Assembly: GCA_024235215.1 (NCBI GenBank)
Contig: JACKMU010000003.1
Span: 368,400 to 432,399, forward strand
Direction: 5' to 3'
DNA from: Chromatiaceae bacterium
Lineage (GTDB): Bacteria > Pseudomonadota > Gammaproteobacteria > Chromatiales > Chromatiaceae
Length of the DNA: 64,000 nucleotides
The stretch's first letter is position 1. Every line of letters starts with the position of its first letter. Made by a program: the position numbers and the translations under genes. The notes beneath the pieces are model-generated. The model had not been told where the DNA came from. It worked only from the letters and a program-made list of their open reading frames with translations, and did no database searches. Shown in pieces: positions 16,191-26,186 of the stretch.

Positions 16191-18179
16191 TTATGCAATT
16201 ACGAACCAGGTCAGCAACAGCAGCAGACCCAGAATCATGGCGATGGCGTAATGAAAAAGGTAACCAGTCTGTATGGTTCTGGCCCAGTCGGCGATACGCA
16301 CCACCGTTCGCGCCGAGCCGTTGATAATCACACTGTCAATAATGAAACGGTCACCCTTGGACCAAAGCGTGTTCCCCAGCCCTCGGCTACCACCAGCAAA
16401 GAGAAACTGATAGATCTCATCAAACCAATACTTTTTGTCCAGTGTACGGTAGAGCGGTTCGAAGCGGGTTTTAATCGATTCGGCGACTCCCGGCATCTTG
16501 GTGTAAATGATCCAGGCGATGACCAGCCCAGCCAGTGCCAGGTAGAGTGCCGGACCCATGAAGCCGTGCGCGATCATCGAATTTGGCCCATGTAATCCCT
16601 TACCCAGTTCAGCAAGAGTATCGTGCTGCGGTAACACAAAAAGTACGTTTTTAAACCACTCTCCGAACAACATGCTGTCCATTGTGAGGTAACCTATCCC
16701 AACCGAGGGGATGGCCAGCAGTACCAACGGCACCGTGACCACTTTTGGTGACTCCTTGAGATGCGACTTGGCGTGGTGATCGCGCGGCCCCTCTCCGTGG
16801 AACACCAGAAAAAACATGCGGAAGCTGTAGAGCGCAGTGATGAATACGCCGATCAACACCAACACGTAGGCATAACCTGAACCGGCTATGGACGAGTGGT
16901 GCACTGCCTCGATGATCGCATCTTTCGAGAAGAAGCCGGAAAATCCTGGAAATCCGATCAACGCCAGCGACCCGATCAGTGAGGTCCAATAGGTCCAGGG
17001 CATGTACTTGCGAACACCACCCATGTTACGGATATCCTGATCATGGTGCATTCCGATGATAACCGATCCGGCGGCCAGGAAGAGCAGTGCCTTAAAGAAG
17101 GCGTGGGTCATCAGATGGAAAATACCGGCGGCATAGGCAGAGACACCGAGCGCAACCATCATATAGCCCAACTGCGACAGTGTGGAGTAGGCAACCACCC
17201 GTTTGATGTCATTCTGAACCACACCAATCAGGCCGGTGAAAAATGCTGTAGTGGCGCCGATCACCAGCACCACACTGAGTGCGGTCTCCGAGAACTCGTA
17301 GATCGGTGACATTCTGGCAACCATGAATACACCAGCGGTCACCATGGTAGCCGCATGAATCAACGCAGAGATCGGAGTTGGGCCCTCCATCGAATCAGGG
17401 AGCCAGACATGCAAGGGTACCTGCGCCGACTTACCCATGGCACCGATGAACAGCAGGATACCGATCACCGATACCAGCGACCAGCCGGTATCTCCCAGGA
17501 GATGAACCTGTGTCTCGGCCAGATCCGGAATTTTGGTAAACACTTCCACGTAATCCAGACTGTTACAGTAGAGTGCAATGAGTGCGATACCCAGGAGAAA
17601 ACCAAAATCACCCACCCGGTTGACCAGGAAAGCTTTAAGATTGGCGAAAACAGCACTGGGACGCACAGACCAGAAGCCAATCAACAGATAAGAGACCAAG
17701 CCCACTGCTTCCCAGCCGAAAAAGAGCTGAAGAAAATTATTCGACATCACCAGCATCAACATGGAGAACGTGAACAGTGAGATATAGCTGAAAAAACGCT
17801 GGTAGCTGTTGCGGCCAGCGAGACTGTCGTTGGGCCAGTTCTCTTCGTCATGCGCCATGTAGCCGATGGTGTAGACATGCACGCACAGGGAAACGAAGCT
17901 CACCACGCTCATCATTACCGCGGTCAGCTGATCGATAAGAAATCCAATCTCCATTTTGAGGCCATCACTGACCATCCAGGTATAGATGGAGCCGTTGAAC
18001 ACCTCTGTGCTTCCGGAGATAAAACCACGCAACACATACAGCGAAAGTAGCGTCGAGATTGCGACGCCACCACTGGCTACCCAATGAGCTCCGGTGCGCC
18101 CAATCTTCGCACCCCAGAAGCCGGCGACGATCGCCCCCAATAGAGGCGCCAGCACGATGATCAGATATAGTGTTTCCAT
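16191..18179 (-). CDS. nuoL: NADH-quinone oxidoreductase subunit L
   Basis: 662 residues, the distal proton-pumping subunit, with about 16 membrane helices. E157 (FFGWEAVGLVSYLLIGFW) and the segment SAQVPLHVWLPDSMEGPTPI near 251-270 are the conserved proton-channel regions. The C-terminal part from about 570 is the lateral helix that runs along NuoM and NuoN. It starts 2 bp after the nuoK stop. Nothing atypical. Confidence 0.97.
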   Translation of the reverse strand: METLYLIIVLAPLLGAIVAGFWGAKIGRTGAHWVASGGVAISTLLSLYVLRGFISGSTEVFNGSIYTWMVSDGLKMEIGFLIDQLTAVMMSVVSFVSLCVHVYTIGYMAHDEENWPNDSLAGRNSYQRFFSYISLFTFSMLMLVMSNNFLQLFFGWEAVGLVSYLLIGFWSVRPSAVFANLKAFLVNRVGDFGFLLGIALIALYCNSLDYVEVFTKIPDLAETQVHLLGDTGWSLVSVIGILLFIGAMGKSAQVPLHVWLPDSMEGPTPISALIHAATMVTAGVFMVARMSPIYEFSETALSVVLVIGATTAFFTGLIGVVQNDIKRVVAYSTLSQLGYMMVALGVSAYAAGIFHLMTHAFFKALLFLAAGSVIIGMHHDQDIRNMGGVRKYMPWTYWTSLIGSLALIGFPGFSGFFSKDAIIEAVHHSSIAGSGYAYVLVLIGVFITALYSFRMFFLVFHGEGPRDHHAKSHLKESPKVVTVPLVLLAIPSVGIGYLTMDSMLFGEWFKNVLFVLPQHDTLAELGKGLHGPNSMIAHGFMGPALYLALAGLVIAWIIYTKMPGVAESIKTRFEPLYRTLDKKYWFDEIYQFLFAGGSRGLGNTLWSKGDRFIIDSVIINGSARTVVRIADWARTIQTGYLFHYAIAMILGLLLLLTWFVIA

Positions 18180-18181
18180 GC

Positions 18182-18487
18182 TTAACCTTTGAGCGTATCC
18201 AGGTCTTCGACGTTGATAGTACGCCGGTTACGAAACAGCACCACGAGAATGGCCAGACCGATGGCCGCTTCGGCAGCGGCTACGGTGAGAATGAAGAACA
18301 CGAACACCTGTCCGACCAGGTCGCCATGAAAATGGGAGAAGGCAATAAAGTTTATATTCACCGCAAGCAGCATCAATTCAATGCACATCAACAGAATGAT
18401 GACGTTCTTTCGGTTGAGAAAAATCCCCGCCACGCTGAGTGAAAAGAGAATGGCGCCGAGCATCAGAAAATCGGTCAAAGCAAGCAT
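18182..18487 (-). CDS. nuoK: NADH-quinone oxidoreductase subunit K
   Basis: 101 residues, three membrane helices. The two buried glutamates needed for proton pumping are present (E37 in MCIELML, E73 in AAEAAIGLA). An ATG 15 bp further upstream is in frame, but the chosen start has an ideal GGAGG six bases before it and gives the family length of about 100 residues; the longer form would run into nuoJ. Part of the E-channel/membrane arm next to NuoJ. Confidence 0.96.
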   Translation of the reverse strand: MLALTDFLMLGAILFSLSVAGIFLNRKNVIILLMCIELMLLAVNINFIAFSHFHGDLVGQVFVFFILTVAAAEAAIGLAILVVLFRNRRTINVEDLDTLKG

Positions 18488-18488
18488 C

Positions 18489-19091
18489 TCAATCCTCCGC
18501 ATCCATCTTCAGTACGGAAACTCTGTCTTCGCCCTTCCTTACCCGCACCTGCTTGCCGGGATCCTGATACTTGGTCGTGGGACGCTTGCGCATGGTCAGT
18601 CCGATCGCGGCGATGATAGCCACCAGTAAAATCACCGCTGCAACTTCAAACGGATACATATACTCTGTGTAGAGCACGCTACCCAGCGATCGGGTATTGT
18701 TGTAGTCAGCAGGCAATGCCGGCGGTGAGGCAAAATTCTCCAGACTGAAACTGCCGGAGCCGATTACCAGGAATATCTCTACCACCATTGCTACCGCGAT
18801 AAGGATCGCCAGCGGCAGATTTCTGACAAAACCTGCGCGCATGGTCGCGACATCGATATCCAGCATCATCACCACGAACAGAAACAGCACCATCACCGCG
18901 CCGACATACACCAGGACCAGTACGATGGCGAGAAACTCTGCTTCCGCCAACAACCAGATTGCGGCACTGGTAAAAAAGGCCAGCACCAGAAAGAGCGCGG
19001 AGTGCACGGGATTTTTTCGGGTAATCACCATGGTTGCGGCGAACACCAGAATGGCGGCGAAGAGATAGAAGGTAAACAGTTCGAATGTCAT
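18489..19091 (-). CDS. nuoJ: NADH-quinone oxidoreductase subunit J
   Basis: 200 residues with five hydrophobic segments, of the NuoJ/ND6 family (ARKNPVHSALFLVLAFF-type segment near 24-40; the conserved VYVGAVMVLFLFVVMM near 61-76, whose pi-bulge helix links quinone reduction to pumping). The C-terminal 30 residues are polar and basic. Its stop lies one base before the nuoK start. Confidence 0.96.
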   Translation of the reverse strand: MTFELFTFYLFAAILVFAATMVITRKNPVHSALFLVLAFFTSAAIWLLAEAEFLAIVLVLVYVGAVMVLFLFVVMMLDIDVATMRAGFVRNLPLAILIAVAMVVEIFLVIGSGSFSLENFASPPALPADYNNTRSLGSVLYTEYMYPFEVAAVILLVAIIAAIGLTMRKRPTTKYQDPGKQVRVRKGEDRVSVLKMDAED

Positions 19092-19137
19092 CAGATCATC
19101 CAGTTATAATTCAGATTTCCCGTTACGCACCGCCAGC

Positions 19138-19629
19138 TCAACGGTACTTTGCCTGGGCCGCAATATCGGCGGCCAACTGCTGTTCATACTTGTCACCCAA
19201 AGCCAGCAGTTTCTCCTTGGTTATGATCGCATCCTGACGATTCTCGAAGTGGTACTCGTAAACCCGGGTCTCCACAATCGCGTCAACTGGGCAGGACTCC
19301 TGGCAGTAACCGCAGAAGATGCACTTGAACAGATCGATATCATAGCGCGTGGTACGGCGTGAGCCGTCCGCCCGAGGTTCTGCTTCGATGGTGATCGCCA
19401 GCGCCGGGCAGGTCGCTTCACACAGTTTACAGGCGATACAGCGCTCCTCCCCGCTGGCATAACGGCGCTGCGCGTGCAGTCCACGGAAACGCGGCGATAT
19501 CGGCGCCTTCTCTTCCGGGTACTGCACGGTAAACTTCTTTTTGAACATATACCGGCCTGTCAATGCCAAACCACGTATCAATTCAAGCAGAAACAGACTC
19601 TTGATGTAGTCACGTATCACTTTCATCAT
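19138..19629 (-). CDS. nuoI: NADH-quinone oxidoreductase subunit I, two [4Fe-4S] clusters
   Basis: 163 residues. Two ferredoxin-type motifs bind clusters N6a and N6b: C64, C67, C70, C74 and C103, C106, C109, C113. These pass electrons from NuoG toward NuoB. The N-terminal 30 residues are amphipathic and sit against the membrane arm. Translation could start at either of two adjacent ATG codons. It lies between nuoH and nuoJ with short gaps of about 10 and 46 bp. Confidence 0.97.
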   Translation of the reverse strand: MMKVIRDYIKSLFLLELIRGLALTGRYMFKKKFTVQYPEEKAPISPRFRGLHAQRRYASGEERCIACKLCEATCPALAITIEAEPRADGSRRTTRYDIDLFKCIFCGYCQESCPVDAIVETRVYEYHFENRQDAIITKEKLLALGDKYEQQLAADIAAQAKYR

Positions 19630-19639
19630 TCACTCCGCC

Positions 19640-20698
19640 TCAATCGAACCACCAAGGCATTTCATATACCACCGCGAGGCCGACGGCCATGATCCAGACT
19701 ATGGTGATAGGAATAAACACCTTCCAGCCAAGACGCATGATCTGATCGTAGCGGTAGCGTGGAAAGGTGGCGCGCAGCCAGAGGAAAAAGAACCCGACGA
19801 AGGCCGTCTTCAGAAACAACCACACCATACCCGGCACCCAATCGAAGAGTGGCCCGAGCACCGGCCAGCCGGCGAACGGGGAGAGCCAGCCACCGAGAAA
19901 AAGCAGCGTGGTCAATGCTGAAATGAGGATCATATTGGCATATTCGCCGAGGAAAAAGACCGCGAACGGCATGCCGGAGTACTCCACATGGAAACCGGCG
20001 ACGATCTCGGACTCACCTTCCGCGACGTCAAACGGCGCTCGGTTGGTCTCGGCAACACCTGATATGAAGTAGATCAAAAACAGTGGTAAAAGCGGTAGCC
20101 AGAACCAGTTGAACAGCCCTCCGTCACCCTTCTGGGCGTTGACGATCTCGCCGAGATTGAGGCTGCCTGCAGCGACCAGCACTCCGACAAGTGCAAATCC
20201 CATCGCAATCTCATAAGAGACTATCTGGGCTGCCGAACGCATCGCGCCGAGAAAAGAGTATTTTGAATTGGATGCCCAACCGGAGATGATCACGCCATAG
20301 ACGCCTACTGAAGTCAGTGCGATAAGGTAGAGCAGTCCGGCGTTGATGTCGGAGAGTACCAGACCATCTCCGAATGGAAACACTGCCCAAGCTGCCAACG
20401 CCGGTCCCAAAGTCAACATCGGTGCTATCAGAAACAACGTTTTATTGGCACCGCTGGGGATGATGATCTCCTTGAACATCAACTTGACGGCATCGGCAAT
20501 CGGCTGCAGCCACCCTTTGGGGCCGACCCGGTTGGGACCGATGCGTATCTGCATATAGCCGATGAGTTTGCGTTCAGCATAGGTGAAATAAGCTACGCAC
20601 AACATCAGCGGGGCTACGATGATCACAATCTTGATCAGAATCTGAAGTGCAATCAGATTCTCCCCCAACCACGCCCAAAGGCTCATCAGTGAATCCAT
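19640..20698 (-). CDS. nuoH: NADH-quinone oxidoreductase subunit H
   Basis: 352 residues, eight or so membrane helices. This subunit forms much of the quinone-binding chamber with NuoB and NuoD. The conserved loops are visible: ERKLIGYMQIRIGPNRVGP near 43-61 and a carboxylate-rich loop FDVAEGESEIVAGFHVEYSG near 223-242. It is followed by nuoI and preceded by nuoG with a 3-bp gap, as in most gammaproteobacterial operons. Confidence 0.97.
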   Translation of the reverse strand: MDSLMSLWAWLGENLIALQILIKIVIIVAPLMLCVAYFTYAERKLIGYMQIRIGPNRVGPKGWLQPIADAVKLMFKEIIIPSGANKTLFLIAPMLTLGPALAAWAVFPFGDGLVLSDINAGLLYLIALTSVGVYGVIISGWASNSKYSFLGAMRSAAQIVSYEIAMGFALVGVLVAAGSLNLGEIVNAQKGDGGLFNWFWLPLLPLFLIYFISGVAETNRAPFDVAEGESEIVAGFHVEYSGMPFAVFFLGEYANMILISALTTLLFLGGWLSPFAGWPVLGPLFDWVPGMVWLFLKTAFVGFFFLWLRATFPRYRYDQIMRLGWKVFIPITIVWIMAVGLAVVYEMPWWFD

Positions 20699-20701
20699 CG
20701 G

Positions 20702-23020
20702 TTACGCCTTCTCCAGGGTCACATTACCAATCTGTCCGCCGAGTTTTTCGGTTCCGGCCAGGCCAGCAGGTATTCGTACACACCCATCAGGCACTGCAGG
20801 ATCGATCAGGATCCGCAGTTCGGCACTGCCATTCTCTTGTTTCACCAGGACCTTTGCGCCATTGGACAAACCCACCCGCTCCGCCTCATTGGGGTTGAGC
20901 CCTGCGGCAGCAGTGATCGCATCCCGGGTTTTCTGCAGCGACGCCGCGCGTCGCACCAGCGGGTCCACGGCGTAGATCGGAACATCGCCGACTCGAAGCA
21001 GACCGCTGGCCTTCAGCGTAGGTTCGTTGATGGGTCGATCAACCGCGTTACTAGAGGGCTTGCGATCTCCGGCAAGCTGACGCACCTCTGCCAGCACCTC
21101 TTCGGTACTCATTTGATCGAACCCAGCGACGTTTAACAGATTACCCAGAACGCGCAACACCTTCCACGCTGGTCGCGCTTCGCCCGCTGGTGTGATGGCA
21201 CCAGTGAAGGATTGCCAGTCACCCTGGGCATTGACGTAGGTGCCGGATGTTTCCGCAAAGCTGGCAATGGGAAGTATCGCATCTGCCACCTGTTCCAAAG
21301 AGTGCGATCTGAATGCACTCAGCGCGACCACGAACTCCGCCTGTGCCAATGTTTCCATCGCTTTGCCAGGATTCCAGACATCAAGCCCTGGTTCCACGCC
21401 CAGAAGCAGATAGCCTTTGTGCGGATTGGCAAGCATCTCAGCGGCATTGTTGCCTCCGGTGCCGGGGAGCGCACCGCTCAAGCGTGCGCCGACACTGTTG
21501 GCTGCTTCCGGCAGATAGCCAATCACCGCACCACTCTTCTCCGCAATAGCACTCGCCAGCGCCTGAATCAGCGAGTAGTCCGGGTGGGCTGCTGCGAGAT
21601 TTCCCAACAGCACGGCTGCTCTCGCGGCTGAACTCAAGTGCTCGGCAATCTGGCGGTGTCTGTCGCCTACTTCTGCACTCTCGATCATGCCACCACTGGC
21701 CCCTAGTGCTTTGGCGACTGCAGCCAGATCTGAAATCATACCTGCAGGTGAGTTCACCAACTGCATGGCGCCATAATTGAGATCGAGTTCCAGCGAATTG
21801 AGGAAACAGATCTGCGCACCCTCAAGTGCTGCTTTACGCAGGCGGTGGCCAAGAATCGGTTGCTCTTTGCGGATGTTGGAACCGATCAGCAGAGCTGCAT
21901 TTAAATTTTCCAGTTCAGCAATCGCCTGTCCCAACCAGGGATACTCCGGCTCTTGCCCGCGGAAATCACCCTGACGAAGTCTGAAATCAATATTTTCACT
22001 TCCCAGACCACGCATCAGCTTCTGGGCGAGATAGAGCTCTTCGAGTGTGGCACTCGGAGAGAGCAGAGCAGCAAGGCGATTACCACTGGTGCCCCGTGCT
22101 TTTTTTAAGCCCTGAGCCGCTGCCTCCAGTGCATCCTGCCAGTCCACCTCCAACCAGTTGTCGTTCTTTTTCAGCAGTGGCCGGATGAGACGATCGTCAC
22201 TGTACAGCCCCTCGTAGCTGAAGCGGTCACGATCCGAAATCCAGCATTCATTCAAAGCCTCATTGTCTCGAGGATGAATACGCATCACTTGGTTTCTGCG
22301 AACATGGAGATTGAGATTGGAACCGACCGAATCGTGCGGCGCGATGCCCTTGTGCTGCACCAGTTCCCAAGCACGTGCGCTGTAGCGGAACGGCTTGGAG
22401 GTGAGCGAACCCACCGGACAGATATCGATGATATTTCCCGAGAGCTCCGAATCGACACTCTTCTCGATAAAGGTCCCTATCTCCATGTGCTCGCCACGGC
22501 CAAGCGCACCGAGTTCGCGAATACCGGCGATCTCCGCGCCAAAACGGACACACCGGGTGCAATGGATGCAACGGGTGAGGTCAGTAGCGATCAGCGGACC
22601 GATATTGTGATCCTGGACCACCCGCTTCCCTTCGACGAAGCGCGACGCATCATTGCCGTAACCAAGCGCGATATCCTGCAGTTCGCATTCACCGCCTTGG
22701 TCACAGATAGGGCAGTCCAGCGGGTGGTTGATCAGCAGAAACTCCATGGTCCCCTTCTGTGCAGCAAGTGCCAGAGGGGAACGTGTGAACACCTGCATAC
22801 CCGCAGTGACTGGTGTGGCACAGGCAGGCATCGGCTTGGGTACCTTGGCGATCTCCACCAGGCACATACGGCAGTTTGCCGCGACAGAGAGTTTCTTGTG
22901 GTAGCAGAAACGGGGAATATTGATACCCGCCGCATCAGTTGCTTCAATCAACAGAGTTCCAGCCTTCGCTTGCAGTTCGCGGCCGTCAACCTCTATCGTC
23001 ACCATCTGGTCATCGGACAT
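20702..23020 (-). CDS. nuoG: NADH-quinone oxidoreductase subunit G, iron-sulfur
   Basis: 772 residues. The N-terminus binds a [2Fe-2S] cluster (C39, C50, C53, C67), then a His/Cys-ligated [4Fe-4S] cluster N5 (H99, C103, C106, C112) and cluster N4 (C151, C154, C157, C201). The remainder is a molybdopterin-oxidoreductase-like domain without cofactor function. No extra N7 cysteine motif was noticed in the CISD region. A 108-bp gap separates it from nuoF upstream, the largest inside the operon. Confidence 0.96.
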   Translation of the reverse strand: MSDDQMVTIEVDGRELQAKAGTLLIEATDAAGINIPRFCYHKKLSVAANCRMCLVEIAKVPKPMPACATPVTAGMQVFTRSPLALAAQKGTMEFLLINHPLDCPICDQGGECELQDIALGYGNDASRFVEGKRVVQDHNIGPLIATDLTRCIHCTRCVRFGAEIAGIRELGALGRGEHMEIGTFIEKSVDSELSGNIIDICPVGSLTSKPFRYSARAWELVQHKGIAPHDSVGSNLNLHVRRNQVMRIHPRDNEALNECWISDRDRFSYEGLYSDDRLIRPLLKKNDNWLEVDWQDALEAAAQGLKKARGTSGNRLAALLSPSATLEELYLAQKLMRGLGSENIDFRLRQGDFRGQEPEYPWLGQAIAELENLNAALLIGSNIRKEQPILGHRLRKAALEGAQICFLNSLELDLNYGAMQLVNSPAGMISDLAAVAKALGASGGMIESAEVGDRHRQIAEHLSSAARAAVLLGNLAAAHPDYSLIQALASAIAEKSGAVIGYLPEAANSVGARLSGALPGTGGNNAAEMLANPHKGYLLLGVEPGLDVWNPGKAMETLAQAEFVVALSAFRSHSLEQVADAILPIASFAETSGTYVNAQGDWQSFTGAITPAGEARPAWKVLRVLGNLLNVAGFDQMSTEEVLAEVRQLAGDRKPSSNAVDRPINEPTLKASGLLRVGDVPIYAVDPLVRRAASLQKTRDAITAAAGLNPNEAERVGLSNGAKVLVKQENGSAELRILIDPAVPDGCVRIPAGLAGTEKLGGQIGNVTLEKA

Positions 23021-23128
23021 TGATGTTGTTCTCTAAAACCAGTATCCACCTGTCATACAGGCAAAAAATATCAAACTTGTGCCGCCCGGAACCCGCTCTG
23101 CGATGCGGTGCACACACCCGAACGGCGG

Positions 23129-24397
23129 TTAACCGACCATGCAGCGTTTGTGCTTTATATGGTATTCAAACTCATCGCGGAAATGTCGCAGCATCCCTTG
23201 TACCGGCATCGCCGCGGCGTCTCCCAGCGCGCAGATGGTGCGGCCGGCGATCTTGGTGGTCATATCATCGAGCAGTGCCAGATCCTGTGGCCTTCCCCGC
23301 CCAGTCTCGATACGTTTAACCACGCGATAGAGCCAGCCGGTCCCCTCCCGGCAAGGGGTGCATTGCCCACATGACTCTTCGTGGTAGAAGTAAGACATGC
23401 GCTCAAGCACCTTTACCATGCAATTACTGTCATCCAACACGATCACCGCACCGGAGCCCAACATAGAACCCGCCTTGGCAATGGCATCGTAGTCCATGGT
23501 AAGCTGCATCATCACATCGCCTGGCAGAATCGGCGCCGAAGAGCCACCCGGTATCACCGCCTTGAGTTTGCTGCCATCCTTCATCCCACCGGCCATCTCC
23601 AGTAGTTCAGCAAACGGCGTTCCCAGCGGGATCTCAAATACACCGGGATTCTTGATATTTCCGGAAATGGAAAAGAGCTTGGAACCGCCGCTGTTCTCCA
23701 CGCCCAACTGCTTGAACCACTCTCCTCCCTTTTCCAGGATAACCGGTATCGAGGCCAGTGATTCAGTGTTGTTGATAATGGTCGGTCGGCCATAAAGACC
23801 GAAATGGGCAGGAAACGGTGGCTTGTAACGCGGCTGTCCCTTCTTGCCTTCAATGGACTCCAGCAAAGCGGTCTCTTCACCGCAGATGTAGGCCCCTGCT
23901 CCCAGGTGAGAATACAGCTCGAAATCGAAACCAGAGCCGAGCAGATCCTTGCCCAGAAAACCGGCAGCCCGCGCCTCTTCCAATGCCGCCTCGAAGCGCT
24001 CGTAGGGCTCCCAGAACTCGCCCCGGATGTAGTTGTAGCCACAGGTGGCACCGATCGCATAACCGGCGATCACCATACCTTCGATCAGCTGATGTGGGTT
24101 GTAACGCAACACGTCGCGATCTTTAAAGGTACCGGGCTCCCCCTCATCGGAGTTGCACACCACATACTTCTGGCCTGGTGCGTTGCGCGAGATGAAACTC
24201 CACTTGAGACCGGTAGGAAAGCCAGCACCACCACGGCCTCGCAGACCGGAGGCTTTGACTTCGTTGACAATCGACTCAGGTTGAATCTTCTCACGGAGAA
24301 TCTTGGTCAGCACTTCGTATCCACCGCGGCTACGATAGTGCTCCAGCAACCATGGTCGATCCTGGTCCATATTCCGGAAACAGACTTCATTCGCCAT
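23129..24397 (-). CDS. nuoF: NADH-quinone oxidoreductase subunit F, FMN and NADH binding
   Basis: 422 residues. It binds NADH and FMN (GRGGAGFPTG at 54-63; GAGAYICGEETAL near 167-178) and a [4Fe-4S] cluster N3 through C343, C346, C349 and C389 (ESCGQCTPCREGTGW). It is the electron entry point of complex I and works with NuoE. Length and residues are normal. nuoE ends 5 bp upstream. Confidence 0.97.
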   Translation of the reverse strand: MANEVCFRNMDQDRPWLLEHYRSRGGYEVLTKILREKIQPESIVNEVKASGLRGRGGAGFPTGLKWSFISRNAPGQKYVVCNSDEGEPGTFKDRDVLRYNPHQLIEGMVIAGYAIGATCGYNYIRGEFWEPYERFEAALEEARAAGFLGKDLLGSGFDFELYSHLGAGAYICGEETALLESIEGKKGQPRYKPPFPAHFGLYGRPTIINNTESLASIPVILEKGGEWFKQLGVENSGGSKLFSISGNIKNPGVFEIPLGTPFAELLEMAGGMKDGSKLKAVIPGGSSAPILPGDVMMQLTMDYDAIAKAGSMLGSGAVIVLDDSNCMVKVLERMSYFYHEESCGQCTPCREGTGWLYRVVKRIETGRGRPQDLALLDDMTTKIAGRTICALGDAAAMPVQGMLRHFRDEFEYHIKHKRCMVG

Positions 24398-24402
24398 GAC
24401 TT

Positions 24403-24933
24403 TTACTCCAGTCCTTCCAGAATAGAATCGATCAGCTCAGGAGTCAGGTTTTCGTAGTATTTCTTCCCGATCTGAAACATGGGAGCCCCACCGCAAGCCC
24501 CGAGACACTCGACCTCCTTCAGCGTATATCTGCCATCTTCGCTGGTCTGACCCAGCTTGACACCAATCTTCTTCTCCAGATACTCCACGACCTTGTCGGA
24601 ACCGTTGATCATGCAAGAGACATTGGTGCAGACACAGATCTTGTGTCTGCCAACCGGTTGGCGTTCGTACATCGAGTAGAACGAAGCCACTTCGTAAACT
24701 GCGATTGGCGCCATGTCCAGATAGGCAGCCACCTTGTCCATCAATTCGACTGTCAACCAGCCGCCATTCTCCTCCTGTACCAGCATCAGAGCGGCCATTA
24801 CCGCTGATTGACGCCACTCCGGTGGATACTTGGCGATCCATTTATCAATTTCGGCGCGTAGCTGCGGACTGAACAGACTCTCCTTGTGCTCACTGGGCTT
24901 GGCCGTGCTCATTGGTACATTCTTGAAACCCAT
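24403..24933 (-). CDS. nuoE: NADH-quinone oxidoreductase subunit E, [2Fe-2S]
   Basis: 176 residues, a thioredoxin-fold ferredoxin with [2Fe-2S] ligands C102, C107, C143 and C147 (CTNVSC and CLGAC). It holds the off-path cluster N1a next to FMN. The start codon shares its A with the nuoD stop (TGATG), so translation is probably coupled. An in-frame ATG seven codons later is an alternative start. Confidence 0.96.
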   Translation of the reverse strand: MGFKNVPMSTAKPSEHKESLFSPQLRAEIDKWIAKYPPEWRQSAVMAALMLVQEENGGWLTVELMDKVAAYLDMAPIAVYEVASFYSMYERQPVGRHKICVCTNVSCMINGSDKVVEYLEKKIGVKLGQTSEDGRYTLKEVECLGACGGAPMFQIGKKYYENLTPELIDSILEGLE

Positions 24934-26186
24934 CAGCGGTCGACCTCCCCAAACACGATGTCCATGGTACCGATCACGGCAACGACATCCGCCAGCATAT
25001 GGCCACTGACCATCTCATTCATTGCAGCCAGATGAGCAAAACCCGGTGCACGAACCTTCAATCGGTATGGCTTATTGGCACCATCCGAGATGATGTAACA
25101 GCCAAACTCCCCTTTTGGTGCCTCTACCGCCGCATAAACCTCACCCGGCGGTGTGCAGTATCCCTCGGTGAAAAGTTTGAAGTGGTGAATCAGTCCCTCC
25201 ATCCCTTCCTTCATATCCACACGGTTCGGTGGTGCGATCTTGTGATCCGAGACAATCACCGGACCCGGGTTGTTGCGTAACCAATCCACACACTGCTTAA
25301 TGATACGGTTGGATTGACGCATCTCTTCGACACGCACCAGATAGCGGTCGTAGCAGTCTCCGTTATGACCGATAGGTATATCAAAGTCCATCTTCCGATA
25401 AGCGGCGTATGGCTGCTTCTTGCGCAGATCCCAGGCAATACCCGAACCGCGCAGCATGGCGCCGGTGAAGCCCATCTGCAGCGCTCGCTCCGGAGAGACC
25501 ACACCGATTCCGACAGTACGTTGCTTCCAGATACGGTTATCGGTGAGCAGCGTCTCGTACTCATCCACGAGCGGCGGGAAGCGCCTGGTGAAATCCTCTA
25601 TGAAATCGAGCAACGAACCCTCTCTCACCTCGTTTTTCTTGGCAATTTCTTTATCGCTGCGGAACTTGTTGTTCTCGTACTTGGGCATCTGATCGGGCAG
25701 GTCTCGGTAGACACCGCCCACGCGGTAGTATGCCGCATGCATACGCGCGCCTGAGACCGCCTCATAACAGTCGAGCAGATCCTCCCGCTCGCGGAAAGTG
25801 TAAAGGAACATGGTCATCGCACCGATATCCAACCCGTGCGTGCCAAGCCACATCAGATGATTCATCAACCGGGTGATCTCGTCGAACATGGTGCGGATGT
25901 AAAGCGCCCGCTCGGGAACTTCGACGCCCAGCAACCGCTCCAGCGCCATCACATAGCCGTGCTCATTGCACATCATCGAGACATAGTCAAAGCGATCCAT
26001 GTAGGGAATGCTTTGATTGTAGGGTTTGGATTCAGCCAGCTTCTCGGTCGCTCGATGAAGCAGACCGATGTGCGGATCGGCGCGCTCAATCACCTCTCCG
26101 TCCATTTCCAAAACCAGCCTCAGCACACCGTGCGCAGCGGGGTGCTGAGGACCAAAATTGAGGGTATAGTTACGGATTTCAGGCAT
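24933..26186 (-). CDS. nuoD: NADH-quinone oxidoreductase subunit D
   Basis: 417 residues, the 49-kDa subunit, related to the large subunit of NiFe hydrogenases but without metal-binding cysteines. It forms the quinone-reaction site with NuoB: the N-terminal GPQHPAAHGVLRL loop (13-25) contains the conserved histidine near the quinone. The C-terminal DIVFGEVDR ending is typical. It is separate from nuoC (not fused as in E. coli) and overlaps its 3' end by 8 bp. Confidence 0.97.
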   Translation of the reverse strand: MPEIRNYTLNFGPQHPAAHGVLRLVLEMDGEVIERADPHIGLLHRATEKLAESKPYNQSIPYMDRFDYVSMMCNEHGYVMALERLLGVEVPERALYIRTMFDEITRLMNHLMWLGTHGLDIGAMTMFLYTFREREDLLDCYEAVSGARMHAAYYRVGGVYRDLPDQMPKYENNKFRSDKEIAKKNEVREGSLLDFIEDFTRRFPPLVDEYETLLTDNRIWKQRTVGIGVVSPERALQMGFTGAMLRGSGIAWDLRKKQPYAAYRKMDFDIPIGHNGDCYDRYLVRVEEMRQSNRIIKQCVDWLRNNPGPVIVSDHKIAPPNRVDMKEGMEGLIHHFKLFTEGYCTPPGEVYAAVEAPKGEFGCYIISDGANKPYRLKVRAPGFAHLAAMNEMVSGHMLADVVAVIGTMDIVFGEVDR